NCBI RefSeq assembly: GCF_024448165.1
Contig: NZ_JAMOLN010000063.1
Span: 1 to 45,078, forward strand
DNA length: 45,078 bases
Direction: 5' to 3'
Source: Streptomyces longispororuber
GTDB lineage: Bacteria; Actinomycetota; Actinomycetes; Streptomycetales; Streptomycetaceae
The notes under the pieces are model-generated. The model was not told the origin of the DNA. It saw nothing but the letters and a program-made list of their open reading frames with translations, and searched no databases. The first letter of the stretch is position 1, and each line of letters starts with the position of its first letter. The position numbers and the translations under genes are program-made. Shown piece after piece: positions 16,819-24,513 of the stretch.

Positions 16819-17337
16819 CTACTTCCGCAGCTCGATGACGGTCTTGCCGATGCGGATCGGTGCCCCCAGCGGGATCGGCGTGGGAGTCGTGAGGCGGGTC
16901 CGGTCGAGATACGTGCCGTTGGTGGACCCGAGATCCTCGACGATCCACTGGCCGTCCCGGTCCGGATAGATCCTGGCGTGCCTGCTGGACGCGTAGTCGT
17001 CGTCCAGCACGATCGTGCTGTCGTGGGCACGGCCGAGCGAGATGGTCTGCCCCTGCAGCGCCACCGTCGTCCCCGTGAGGGTGCCCTCGGAGACGACCAG
17101 CTTGCTGGGGGCGCCACGGCGCTGGCGGCCGCCGCCCGACTGCTGCTGGCGCTGCTGCGGAGGCGCGGACTGGCGTGCGGCCTGCTGCTGCGGCCGCCCG
17201 CCCTCACGCCGTGCGCCGCGCTGTGTGACGCGCGTTCCGAACAGGTCGCTGCGGATGACCTGGACGGCCACGATCACGAACAGCCACAGAACGGCCAGGA
17301 AACCCAGCCGCATGACCGTCAGGGTCAGCTCTGACAT
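16819..17337 (-). CDS. fhaB: FHA domain protein with N-terminal membrane anchor (FhaB-like)
   Basis: A 172-residue protein with a membrane segment at about residues 6-27 (LTVMRLGFLAVLWLFVIVAVQVI), a Gln/Arg-rich linker (about 45-78) and a C-terminal FHA domain (about 95-165). The phosphothreonine-binding motifs are GRAHDSTIVL, SSRHARI and DLGSTNGTYL. FHA domains bind threonine-phosphorylated partners, here probably substrates of the linked kinase. ATG at 17337 has GGGGG upstream and follows fhaA by 10 bases. The downstream phosphatase begins 95 bases later on the same strand. FhaB (FipA) homologues in mycobacteria work in division and wall synthesis. Confidence 0.92.
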   Translation of the reverse strand: MSELTLTVMRLGFLAVLWLFVIVAVQVIRSDLFGTRVTQRGARREGGRPQQQAARQSAPPQQRQQQSGGGRQRRGAPSKLVVSEGTLTGTTVALQGQTISLGRAHDSTIVLDDDYASSRHARIYPDRDGQWIVEDLGSTNGTYLDRTRLTTPTPIPLGAPIRIGKTVIELRK

Positions 17338-17347
17338 TGCCCCCGCT

Positions 17348-18184
17348 TCACCCTTCGGCTTGCCGGTAAACGATGGTGGTGGAGCCCACGACGATCCGCG
17401 AGCCGTCGCGGAGCGTAGCGCGGGTGGTGTGCTGCCCGTCCACCACGATCCCGTTGGTGGACCCGAGGTCCTGGATCGTCGAGGGCGTGCCGGTGCGGAT
17501 CTCGCAGTGCCGGCGAGAGACGCCGGGGTCGTCGATCCGCACGTCGGCCTCGGTGGACCGGCCGAGCACGAGGGTGGGGCGGGAGATCTGGTGCCGGGTC
17601 CCGTTGATCTCGATCCAGTGCCGCACGCGGGCGCCCGGCATCGGGCTCGCGCCGGGGCGCTGGGCCGCCGCTGCCGGGGCCTGCGGAGGCCGGCCGGGAG
17701 GCGGGCCCGCGGGCATCGGCGGGGCCGCGGTGGGCTGCGGGTAGCCGTAGCCGCCGGGCGCCTGGTTGGGACGGGCCGCCGTGGGGCGCTCGGGGCGCTC
17801 CTGGCTGGTGGACGAGGCGAGGGTGCGGCTGCGCACGCGGTACAGACCCGTGTCCAGGTCCTCCGCCTTCTCCAGGTGCACCTTGATGGGGCCCATGAAG
17901 CTGTAGCGCTGCTGCTTCGCGTAGTCGCGCACCATGCCCGACAGTTCGTCGCCGAGCTGTCCCGAGTAGGGGCTCAGGCGCTCGTAGTCGGGCGCGCTGA
18001 GCTCCACGATGAAGTCATTGGGGACGACCGTCCGCTCGCGGTTCCAGATCGTCGCGTTGTTGTCGCACTCGCGCTGCAGCGCGCCCGCGATCTCGACGGG
18101 CTGGACCTCGGACTTGAAGACCTTGGCGAAGGTGCCGTTGACCAGACCCTCGAGACGCTGCTCGAACTTCTTCATGACTCCCAT
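17348..18184 (-). CDS. fhaA: DUF3662 and FHA domain protein (FhaA-like)
   Basis: A 278-residue cytoplasmic protein. The N-terminal DUF3662 domain (about residues 1-125) starts MGVMKKFEQRLEGLVNGTFAKVFKSEVQPVEIAGAL, as in FhaA proteins. A Pro/Ala-rich linker follows (about 130-185), then a C-terminal FHA domain with GRSTEADVRI, SRRHCEI and DLGSTNGIVV. It heads the operon fhaA-fhaB-pppA-rodA-pbpA. GGAGGAGGT lies 5-6 bases before the ATG at 18184. In mycobacteria FhaA binds phosphorylated MviN and modulates lipid II export; the same role here is an inference by homology. Confidence 0.94.
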   Translation of the reverse strand: MGVMKKFEQRLEGLVNGTFAKVFKSEVQPVEIAGALQRECDNNATIWNRERTVVPNDFIVELSAPDYERLSPYSGQLGDELSGMVRDYAKQQRYSFMGPIKVHLEKAEDLDTGLYRVRSRTLASSTSQERPERPTAARPNQAPGGYGYPQPTAAPPMPAGPPPGRPPQAPAAAAQRPGASPMPGARVRHWIEINGTRHQISRPTLVLGRSTEADVRIDDPGVSRRHCEIRTGTPSTIQDLGSTNGIVVDGQHTTRATLRDGSRIVVGSTTIVYRQAEG

Positions 18185-18311
18185 GGGGCACCTCCTCCTT
18201 CGTGGCCGTCCTGCTCGCCGTGGTTCGCCTGCTCTGGTTCTTCCTCGTACTGCTTACTGATCGTATCCACGCGTCGGGAAATCGGCTGGTTCCCCCTGTC
18301 CGCCCGCTCGA

Positions 18312-18327
18312 TGAGTGTCGACGCTCA
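18312..18327. promoter_or_regulatory. 16-bp palindrome upstream of fhaA
   Basis: TGAGTGTCGACGCTCA is symmetric except for one G/T-type mismatch pair. It sits about 130 bases upstream of the fhaA start and is followed by two CCCCTC repeats. It is a candidate operator; no regulator can be named. Confidence 0.35.
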
Positions 18328-18527
18328 CAGCCCCTCTCGCGGCCCCTCTTGTGAGGGATCGTAGAGGTGGCCTCAGGACAGTGTCCCGTACGCGGCTGTG
18401 GACGGGACGGCCTCCGGCAGGACCGGGACAGGACCGTGGCCGGGGCGCGACGCGGCGGTGCCGTTCGTGCGGGGGTGTGCCGAGGTACGTCGGGTCAGGT
18501 GCCCGGCCGGGGGCCCCGGAAACGGAT

Positions 18528-18557
18528 GTGAATCCACCCTCCGCAGCGTGCTAATCT
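18528..18557 (+). promoter_or_regulatory. putative tRNA-Leu promoter
   Basis: GTGAAT (18528-18533) and TAATCT (18552-18557) are separated by 18 bases, with a TG before the -10. The expected start lies about 50 bases upstream of the tRNA. Confidence 0.55.
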
Positions 18558-18615
18558 TCTGGATGTCGGAAGGCGCTCACCCCGAAAGGGCGAGGGGCCG
18601 GAAGACACACCCAAT

Positions 18616-18699
18616 GCGCGGGTGGCGGAATAGGCAGACGCGCTGGATTCAGGTTCCAGTGCCCGCAAGGGCGTGGGGGTTCAACTCCCCCCTCGCGCA
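18616..18699 (+). tRNA. tRNA-Leu (anticodon CAG)
   Basis: An 84-base class II tRNA. The acceptor stem is GCGCGGG pairing with CTCGCGC, the anticodon arm CTGGA-TTCAGGT-TCCAG has anticodon CAG, and a long variable arm (GCCCGCAAGGGC) is typical of leucine tRNAs. The discriminator base is A. CCA is not encoded. Confidence 0.97.
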
Positions 18700-18704
18700 C
18701 AGCG

Positions 18705-18740
18705 AAAAGCCCCGCAGATCTTCGGATCTGCGGGGCTTTT
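18705..18740. terminator. terminator after tRNA-Leu with TTCG loop
   Basis: A 16-bp perfect stem, AAAAGCCCCGCAGATC / GATCTGCGGGGCTTTT, closed by a stable TTCG tetraloop. The A4/T4 ends make it a good intrinsic terminator on both strands. Confidence 0.93.
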
Positions 18741-18775
18741 GCGTTCCCCGGGAAGCCCGTGGGGCGTGCACGGCG

Positions 18776-18810
18776 AAGGGCGCCGCAGGCCGATGGCCTG
18801 TGGCGCCCTT
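18776..18810. terminator. second hairpin, probable terminator of the azoreductase gene
   Basis: The arms at 18776-18791 and 18795-18810 pair over 16 positions with one G-U and a 3-base loop. It sits 52 bases beyond the azoreductase stop and faces the tRNA-Leu terminator, insulating the two units. Confidence 0.8.
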
Positions 18811-18862
18811 GTGCGTGCGCGGTGCGTTCCCTGTGGGTTATGTCACCTTCACGCCGCCGCCG

Positions 18863-19516
18863 TCACGCGGCGGTGCGGGCGGCGATCTCCTTGCCCTTCA
18901 CGCGGGCGTCCTGGAGAGCCTTCTCACGGGAGGCCTCGTAGAGCGGGACGAGTTCGGCCATCGCCGGGTTGACGGGGGCCATGGTCAGCTCCGGGACGAT
19001 GAAGTCGAGTTCGAGGCCGAGGGAGTCGCGCAGGATCGCGGTGAGGAAGTTCTGCACGTACTCCATGCCCTCGCGCGGGGTGCCCGGGGCGTACGAGCCG
19101 CCGCGGCTGGCGACGACGGTGACCGGGGTGCCCTTGGCGGACGGGGTCTCCACGCCCGCGGTGCGGCCCATCAGGATCACGTTGTCCAGCCACGCCTTGA
19201 GGGTGGAGGGCACCGAGAAGTTGTACATGGGGGCGCCGATGAGGATCGCGTCCGCGTTCTCCACCTCCTCGATCAGCCGCACGCGCTCGGCGAAGGCGGC
19301 GGCCTGCTCCGGGGTGTGCGTGGCCGGGTCGGCGAAGCCCGCGAGGTGGACGTCGGCGGTGATGTGCGGCACCGGGTCCGCCGCGAGATCCCGGTAGACG
19401 ACCGTGCCTTCGGGGTGCTGCTCCAGCCAGGCCTGGCGGAAGGCGTCCGTGACGGGGCGCGAGGCGGAGGCGGGACCGGCGAAGACGGACGAGTCGATGT
19501 GCAGCAGCGTGGCCAT
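18863..19516 (-). CDS. azoR: FMN-dependent NADH:quinone oxidoreductase/azoreductase
   Basis: A 217-residue flavodoxin-like protein of the AzoR family, which uses FMN to carry out two-electron reduction of quinones and azo compounds with NAD(P)H. The N-terminal FMN phosphate loop is LLHIDSSVFAGPASAS. The middle motif GAPMYNFSVPSTLKAWLDNVI and the later SRGGSY loop are characteristic. ATG at 19516 has AAGGGAGA upstream. It is divergent from an HxlR-type regulator, a common pairing in which the regulator senses electrophiles and controls the reductase. The short AT-rich intergenic region probably holds both promoters. Confidence 0.92.
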   Translation of the reverse strand: MATLLHIDSSVFAGPASASRPVTDAFRQAWLEQHPEGTVVYRDLAADPVPHITADVHLAGFADPATHTPEQAAAFAERVRLIEEVENADAILIGAPMYNFSVPSTLKAWLDNVILMGRTAGVETPSAKGTPVTVVASRGGSYAPGTPREGMEYVQNFLTAILRDSLGLELDFIVPELTMAPVNPAMAELVPLYEASREKALQDARVKGKEIAARTAA

Positions 19517-19564
19517 GGTTTCTCCCTTGAGAACGCTAGGGGCGCACCCTGGGCGCCGGTCTAG

Positions 19565-19642
19565 CCATTTCGTATGTAGCTAGTAATAACACAGGGGCTT
19601 ACTTTTTTTCATCCCCGTACGGGAGCGCAGTACTCTGGACCC
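19565..19642. promoter_or_regulatory. divergent azoR-hxlR promoter region with CCCGTACGGG palindrome
   Basis: The region is strikingly AT-rich (19568-19612) compared with its surroundings. For hxlR, TACTCT at 19631-19636 ends 6 bases before the ATG at 19643, so the transcript is probably leaderless. A perfect 10-bp palindrome, CCCGTACGGG (19614-19623), lies in the -35/-10 spacer and is a candidate autorepression operator. Confidence 0.5.
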
Positions 19643-20053
19643 ATGGCGGGCAACGCGGAAGACAGGAACGGGACGGGCACGGGCGCTGCCGTGGCCCACG
19701 GTCCTCAGGCGTGTTCGACGGTCGACATCGGGATGACGCGCGTCTTCGGGCTGCTGGGGAAGCGGTGGTCGGGGCTCGTCGTGGCCGCGCTGATGCAGGG
19801 CCCCGTGCACTTCGCGGACCTGCGCCGGGCCATCCCCGGGATCAGCGAGCGCATGCTGTCCGACCGGCTCACGGAGCTGGGCGCGGCCGGGCTCGTCGTG
19901 CGCCAGGTCGACGAGGGGCCGCCGCTGCGCGTCTCCTACCGGCTCACGGCGGCGGGCGCCGCGCTCGGACCCTCGCTGCAGGAGCTGGGGAACTGGGCGG
20001 AGAAGTACCTCGGCGCCGAGGGCGGGACGTGCCCGGAGGAGTTCCGGAAGTGA
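19643..20053 (+). CDS. HxlR family winged-helix transcriptional regulator
   Basis: A 136-residue regulator with the HxlR/DUF24 fold. It has a conserved Cys24 (ACSTVDIGM) that in relatives such as YodB and QorR senses quinones or diamide. The winged-helix core is LLGKRWSGLVVAALMQGPVHFADLRRAIPGISERMLSDRLTELGAAGLV, and the wing contains YRLTAAG. It is divergent from azoR and so probably represses it and itself until the cysteine is modified; this is an inference from family behaviour. The ATG sits 6 bases after a -10-like TACTCT and has no ribosome site, suggesting leaderless translation. Confidence 0.92.
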   Translation: MAGNAEDRNGTGTGAAVAHGPQACSTVDIGMTRVFGLLGKRWSGLVVAALMQGPVHFADLRRAIPGISERMLSDRLTELGAAGLVVRQVDEGPPLRVSYRLTAAGAALGPSLQELGNWAEKYLGAEGGTCPEEFRK

Positions 20054-20156
20054 CGCTCCCGCACGTGATCGACATCACCTGAGGCGGTACGGTCGGGACC
20101 GGTCACAGCGGTGGGCGTGCACGGCTCCGTAGGACGGGGCGGGGGAGGCGGTCGGC

Positions 20157-21644
20157 ATGGGCGGACTCGGTGAATCGGTGGTGGCTCTGCCGCGCCAGGG
20201 CGGCGGGGACGGCGGGCCGCGGGACGCGCGGCGGCTGCCCCGGGTGCCGGGGTTCGCGGCGGTTCCCGGCGCCTCCGGCGGGTCGGCGGACGCGCACGGT
20301 GCGGCGGTCTCGTCGAAGGCGGCCGGCAAGGCGCTGCGCGGGCGGGTGCCCCGGGCCTCGCACGCCGACTTCGCGCTGGGCGCCGACCGGCCGGACGCCG
20401 TCGCCGCCGTCGAGGAGTCCAACCGCGGCCGGATCGACGAGCTGACCCCGATCCGCGTCGGGCGGATGGCCGCCACCCCCTTCGCCTTCCTGCGCGGGTC
20501 CGCCGGGCTGATGGCGTACGACCTGGTGCGCACGCCGCTGACCGGCATCGGCGCGCAGATCTGCGGCGACGCCCACGCGGCCAACTTCGGTCTGTACGGC
20601 GACGCCCGCGGCGGCCTCGTCATCGACCTCAACGACTTCGACGAGACCGTGCACGGCCCCTGGGAATGGGACGTGAAGCGGCTCGCCACCTCGCTCGTGC
20701 TCGCCGGGCGGGAGGCCGGTGCGGACGAGGACACCTGCCGCAGGGCCGCGCACGACACCGTGGGCTCCTACCGGCGGACCATGCGGCTGCTCGCGAAGCT
20801 GTCCGCGCTCGACGCGTGGAACGCCATCGCGGACGAGGAGCTCGTCTCCCACACCGACGCGCACGATCTGCTCGGCACCCTGGAGCGGGTCTCCGAGAAG
20901 GCGCGGCACAACACCAGCGGCCGGTTCGCCGCCAAGTCCACGGAGGCCGTGGCGGGCGGCGGGCGGCGGTTCGTGGACGCGCCGCCGGTGCTGCGCCGGA
21001 TCGCCGGCGACGAGGCGGCCGCCGTCGCCGGGGCGCTCGCCGGGTATCTGGACACGCTGTCCGAGGACCGGCTGCCGCTCCTGGCCCGGTACGCGATCCA
21101 CGACGTGGCGTTCCGCGTCGTGGGCACCGGCAGTGTGGGCACGCGGTCGTACGTGGTGCTGCTGCTCGACCACCGCGGCGAGCCGCTCGTGCTGCAGGTG
21201 AAGGAGGCGCGGCCGTCGGCGCTGCTGCCGCACCTGGCCGCGGCCGGGTTCGAGGCGCCGGCCGTCGAGCACGAGGGGCGGCGCGTGGTGCTCGGGCAGA
21301 AGCGGATGCAGGTGGTCAGCGACATCCTGCTCGGCTGGACCACGGTCGGCGAACGGCCTTTCCAGGTCCGCCAGTTCAGGAACCGCAAGGGCAGCGTCGA
21401 CCCGGCCGCGCTCGCCGCCGACCAGGTCGACGACTACGCCCGGATGACGGGTGCGCTGCTCGCCCGCGCCCACGCGCACAGCGCCGACCCGCGGCTGATC
21501 GCCGGGTACTGCGGCAAGAACGAGGAGCTCGACGAGGCGGTGGCCGCCTTCGCCGTGACGTACGCGGACCGGACCGAGGCGGATCACGCGGAGCTGGTGC
21601 GGGCCGTGCGGGACGGCCGGGTGGCGGCGGAGGCCGGGGTGTGA
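20157..21644 (+). CDS. DUF2252 domain protein
   Basis: A 495-residue cytoplasmic protein of the uncharacterised DUF2252 family, which is distantly related to protein-kinase-like/aminoglycoside phosphotransferase folds. Family motifs are FLRGSAGLMAYDL (about 110), ICGDAHAANFGLYGDARG (about 137-155), IDLNDFDETVHGPWEWDVKRLATSL and later QVKEARPSAL and GQKRMQVVSDILLGW. The DAHAANFG and NDFDE segments resemble the catalytic-loop and metal-binding positions of kinase-like folds, so a phosphotransferase is possible but unproven. Residues 1-60 are low-complexity. GGGGGAGG lies 8 bases before the ATG. It appears to be a single gene. Confidence 0.88.
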   Translation: MGGLGESVVALPRQGGGDGGPRDARRLPRVPGFAAVPGASGGSADAHGAAVSSKAAGKALRGRVPRASHADFALGADRPDAVAAVEESNRGRIDELTPIRVGRMAATPFAFLRGSAGLMAYDLVRTPLTGIGAQICGDAHAANFGLYGDARGGLVIDLNDFDETVHGPWEWDVKRLATSLVLAGREAGADEDTCRRAAHDTVGSYRRTMRLLAKLSALDAWNAIADEELVSHTDAHDLLGTLERVSEKARHNTSGRFAAKSTEAVAGGGRRFVDAPPVLRRIAGDEAAAVAGALAGYLDTLSEDRLPLLARYAIHDVAFRVVGTGSVGTRSYVVLLLDHRGEPLVLQVKEARPSALLPHLAAAGFEAPAVEHEGRRVVLGQKRMQVVSDILLGWTTVGERPFQVRQFRNRKGSVDPAALAADQVDDYARMTGALLARAHAHSADPRLIAGYCGKNEELDEAVAAFAVTYADRTEADHAELVRAVRDGRVAAEAGV

Positions 21645-21711
21645 GTCCCGTCCTCGGGGCGGCCGTCCCCGGCGCCCGGTCGGCGCGGGGAGGGCCCCCT
21701 GGGGCGTGCCC

Positions 21712-21717
21712 TAGGCT
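21712..21717 (+). promoter_or_regulatory. -10 box of the leaderless J-domain gene
   Basis: TAGGCT fits the TAnnnT -10 pattern and ends exactly 6 bases before the GTG at 21724, so the transcript probably begins at the start codon. No ribosome site is present. Confidence 0.5.
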
Positions 21718-21723
21718 GGACGG

Positions 21724-22830
21724 GTGACGACCCCGGAGAGCGATGTGGCAGAGCAGCCGGAGCAGCCGGAACATCCGGAGGAGCGGCCGGGGCGGCTCGG
21801 GCAGCCCGAGCGGTCCGAGCAGCCGGGGCAACCGGCGGAGCAGCCCCGGGAGCGCCTCAAGGACCGCCTGAAGGAGCGCCTCGAACAGCGTGCCGAGGAG
21901 CGGGCTGCCGAGGAGCGGGCGGCTGACGCGGAGTCTTCCGGTGCGGCCGACCTGAGCGGTGCGGCCGAGTCGGGCGATGCGGCTGAGCAGGGCGGTGCGG
22001 CCGAGCAGGCTGCCGGGGAGTCGGCTCAGGGTGCGGTCGCGGAGCCCGTTCGGGAGCGGGCCGAGGAGCGGCTGGAGCGGGCCGTGCGGGCCGCCGAGCA
22101 GGCGCTGATCGAGTTCGAGATCGCCGTGGAGACCTTCCGGGTCGAGGTGGAGAACTTCTCGCGGATCCACCACCAGAAGCTCGGGCCGATGTACACGCGC
22201 CTCGACGAGCTGGAGGCGCTGATCGCGGAGGCCACGGCCGCGCGCACCGGCGATCCGGAGGACCGGCGCAAGGCGGACGAGGCGCGGTCCCGGGTGATGC
22301 CGATGCCGGGCGTCGAGGAGCTCTTCCACGGGTGGATGGACGGGGACGGGCTGTTCCCGGAGGCCGCCGCGATGCTGACCGAGCAGCCGGTGCGGCCGCC
22401 GCAGCGGGTGCGGCCCAGCGACGAGGCCCGCAAGCTCTACCGCGAGCTGGCCCGCAAGGCGCACCCGGATCTGGCGCAGGACGACAAGGAGCGGGCCCGG
22501 CGCGACGAGTTCATCGCTCGGGTCAACGCGGCGTACGGGCGCGGTGACGAGACGCTGCTGCGCGAGCTCGCCGCGGAGTGGGCCGCGGGCCCGGTGCCGC
22601 CCGAGCGGCAGCCGTCGCCCAGCGAGGAGCTGTACGCCCGCCTGGAGTGGCTCGCCCAGCGCAAGGAACTGCTCACGGCGGTCGCGCGGGAGCTGGAGGA
22701 GAGCGCCATCGGCTCGATGCTGCGGATGGCGCCGGACGACCCGGACACGCTGCTCGACGAGATCGCCGAGCAGCTGCTCGCGCAGGTCGCCGAGCGGGAG
22801 GCCGAGCTGGAGCGGCTGACCGCGTCCTGA
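21724..22830 (+). CDS. J-domain protein with long coiled-coil region
   Basis: A 368-residue soluble protein. Residues 1-115 are Glu/Gln/Pro/Ala-rich and disordered, with repeated EQPEQ and GAAE elements. A helical region follows (about 118-190), then a J domain at about 233-280 with YRELARKAHPDL carrying the HPD motif near residue 247. The C-terminal third is a further predicted coiled coil (ELYARLEWLAQRKELLTAVARELEES). J domains stimulate the ATPase of DnaK-type chaperones, but the lack of zinc-finger and substrate domains means this is not a canonical DnaJ. Start is GTG at 21724 with a -10 box 6 bases upstream. Confidence 0.87.
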   Translation: MTTPESDVAEQPEQPEHPEERPGRLGQPERSEQPGQPAEQPRERLKDRLKERLEQRAEERAAEERAADAESSGAADLSGAAESGDAAEQGGAAEQAAGESAQGAVAEPVRERAEERLERAVRAAEQALIEFEIAVETFRVEVENFSRIHHQKLGPMYTRLDELEALIAEATAARTGDPEDRRKADEARSRVMPMPGVEELFHGWMDGDGLFPEAAAMLTEQPVRPPQRVRPSDEARKLYRELARKAHPDLAQDDKERARRDEFIARVNAAYGRGDETLLRELAAEWAAGPVPPERQPSPSEELYARLEWLAQRKELLTAVARELEESAIGSMLRMAPDDPDTLLDEIAEQLLAQVAEREAELERLTAS

Positions 22831-22848
22831 GGCGGTGCGTGCCTCGGG

Positions 22849-22854
22849 TAGCGT
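22849..22854 (+). promoter_or_regulatory. -10 box close to the rhodanese start
   Basis: TAGCGT fits TAnnnT and ends 7 bases before the ATG at 22862. The transcript may be leaderless, although the intervening CGGGGGC could also act as a weak ribosome site on a longer transcript. Confidence 0.4.
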
Positions 22855-22861
22855 CGGGGGC

Positions 22862-23209
22862 ATGGTTTTCGGTTCTGGTGTGCCCACGATCGGTGTCGAC
22901 GAGCTCAAGGACGGCGACTTCCTCCTCGATGTGCGGGAGGACGACGAGTGGCAGGCGGGTCATGCCGCCGCCGCCCTGCACATCCCCATGAGTGAGTTCG
23001 TCGCGCGCTACGGCGAGCTGACCGAGGCCGCCCCGCAGGACGGCCGGGTCAACGTGGTCTGCCGGGTCGGCGGCCGCTCCGCCCAGGTGACGCAGTACCT
23101 GCTGCAGCAGGGCGTCGACGCGGTGAACGTGGCGGGCGGCATGCAGGCGTGGGAAGCGGCCGGCCGTCCGGTCGTGGACGACAAGGGACAGCCGGGCGCC
23201 GTCGTCTAG
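22862..23209 (+). CDS. single-domain rhodanese-like sulfurtransferase
   Basis: A 115-residue cytoplasmic rhodanese. DVREDDEWQAGHAAAALHIPM carries the CH2A-type motif, and the active-site loop CRVGGRSAQ has the persulfide-forming Cys at residue 67. AGGMQAWEAAGRPV is the typical C-terminal end. It should transfer sulfane sulfur from a donor to a thiophilic acceptor; the partners are unknown. I chose the ATG at 22862, which begins the conserved fold; an upstream in-frame start at 22835 overlaps the promoter. It converges with the acyl-CoA dehydrogenase gene. Confidence 0.92.
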   Translation: MVFGSGVPTIGVDELKDGDFLLDVREDDEWQAGHAAAALHIPMSEFVARYGELTEAAPQDGRVNVVCRVGGRSAQVTQYLLQQGVDAVNVAGGMQAWEAAGRPVVDDKGQPGAVV

Positions 23210-23249
23210 GACCCGCTCAGCCTCCCGACCGGTCGGTCGCGGGACCCGC

Positions 23250-24416
23250 TCAGCCGAGCGGGTGGGCGGCGAGCAGGTCGCCGAGTGCCTCTTCGTGCGC
23301 GGCGGCCGGGCCGAGCGACAGCTCCAGGTGCTTGGCCCACGCGTGGTAGCGGTGCAGCGGGTAGTCCGTGTCGGCGCCGAAGCCGCCGTGCAGGTGCTGT
23401 GCGGTCTGCACGACGCGTCGTACGCCGTCGGACGCCCAGGTCTTGGCGACCGCCACGTCACCGGCGACCGGCAGGGCGCCCGCGGCACCGCTGCTGATGC
23501 GCCAGGCGGCCTGCCACAGGGTGGCCTCCATGGCCCGCAGATCGATGTAGCGGTCGGCGGCCTGCACGGCGACGGCCTGGAACGTGGCGATCGGATGCCC
23601 GAACTGCTCGCGCTTGCCCGTGTAGTCGCTGGTCATCTTGAGGACGCCCTCGCCGAGGCCGAGCGCGAGCGCGCAGGTGCCGGTGGCGAGCAGATCGTGC
23701 AGCCGGGGCCAGGCCGCCGCGTCCTCGATGACGTGCCGGGGATCGATGTGCACACCGTCCAGCCGCAGTTCGGCCAGCCGCTCGCCGGTCGTGGAGATCT
23801 GCTCGGCGACGGTGAGGCCGGGCAACTCCGACGCCTGCCCCGCGGCCGGGCCCGGGAGGATCGCGAGGACCGCGGAGCCGTCGCCGGTGTGGGCGGGCAC
23901 GACGATCCGGTCGGCGCCGAACGCCCAGGGCACCGCCGTCTGCACCCCGTCCAGGATCCAGCCCGCGCTCGCGGTGTCCGTCTCGCACCGGGCCGTGACC
24001 GCGAGCTCGGCCGGGTCGTGCCCGGTGCGGCCCGCCGACGCCACGGTCAGGGCGAGCTCGCCGCGGCCCGCGCGGGGGAGGATCTCCTGCCTCAACTCCT
24101 CGTCGCCGTACGCCTGGACGGTCGCCGCCGCCGCGCTGTGCTCGAGGAGCGGGAGCCGGGCGAGGACCTTCGCGGACTCGCGCAGCACCAGGCACAGGGC
24201 GACGGCGTCCAGCCCCGCCCCGCCATGCTCCGGCCCGATCAGCAGGCTCAGCAGATCGGCGTCGGCGGCCTTGGCCCACAGCGCGCGGTCGAAGTCGTCG
24301 GCCACGGCGCCCGAGGTGAGCGAGGGGCTCGGTACGCCGTCGGGCGCCACCGGAGTGAACACCGCCTTGGCCGCCTCGACGGCCGCCTGCTGCTCCTCGG
24401 AGAAGGTGAAGTCCAC
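23250..24416 (-). CDS. acyl-CoA dehydrogenase
   Basis: A 388-residue FAD enzyme of the acyl-CoA dehydrogenase superfamily, which introduces a 2,3-double bond into acyl-CoA thioesters. The N-terminal helical domain (MDFTFSEEQQAAVEAAKAVF), the central beta region and the C-terminal helices with YTGKREQFGHPIATFQAVAVQAAD and HLHGGFGADTDYPLHRYHAWAK are clear. The segment where many relatives carry a Glu reads ADTDYPL, so the catalytic base is not obvious; some actinobacterial members work as heteromers. GTG at 24416 has GGGAGGA upstream. It lies downstream of paaE on the same strand after a 97-base gap holding its own palindrome, so it is probably regulated separately. Confidence 0.9.
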   Translation of the reverse strand: MDFTFSEEQQAAVEAAKAVFTPVAPDGVPSPSLTSGAVADDFDRALWAKAADADLLSLLIGPEHGGAGLDAVALCLVLRESAKVLARLPLLEHSAAAATVQAYGDEELRQEILPRAGRGELALTVASAGRTGHDPAELAVTARCETDTASAGWILDGVQTAVPWAFGADRIVVPAHTGDGSAVLAILPGPAAGQASELPGLTVAEQISTTGERLAELRLDGVHIDPRHVIEDAAAWPRLHDLLATGTCALALGLGEGVLKMTSDYTGKREQFGHPIATFQAVAVQAADRYIDLRAMEATLWQAAWRISSGAAGALPVAGDVAVAKTWASDGVRRVVQTAQHLHGGFGADTDYPLHRYHAWAKHLELSLGPAAAHEEALGDLLAAHPLG

Positions 24417-24452
24417 CGGTCGTTCCTCCCGTTCCCACTGCCCACCAGGATC

Positions 24453-24465
24453 TGACGGACCGTCA
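24453..24465. promoter_or_regulatory. perfect 13-bp palindrome in the acyl-CoA dehydrogenase promoter
   Basis: TGACGGACCGTCA is a perfect inverted repeat, extended by flanking ATCT/AGAT with a 1-base offset. It lies 37 bases upstream of the acyl-CoA dehydrogenase start, in the expected promoter. It resembles TetR-family operators and differs from the ACCGNNCGNNCGGT motif of the paa sites. Confidence 0.55.
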
Positions 24466-24513
24466 AGATAGAGCAGGCGCTCCGAGAAGAGAACAGGTTC
24501 TACATGGCCGTGC

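Larger units (their letters stand above)
18185..18615. other. 431-bp intergenic region between fhaA and tRNA-Leu
   Basis: This must contain the promoter of the fhaA operon (minus strand) and of tRNA-Leu (plus strand). A near-perfect 16-bp palindrome lies at 18312-18327 and a good tRNA promoter at 18528-18557. No gene or further RNA is recognised. Confidence 0.55.

Noticed and set aside
23223..23240. Another PaaR-type operator near GACCGGTCGGTC
   Set aside because: The half-sites have the wrong spacing for ACCGNNCGNNCGGT, and the position is between convergent gene ends where no promoter is expected.
23244..23263. Strong terminator ACCCGCTC/GAGCGGGT
   Set aside because: A real 8-bp inverted repeat, but it overlaps the end of the acyl-CoA dehydrogenase coding sequence and is short, so I did not list it as a feature.
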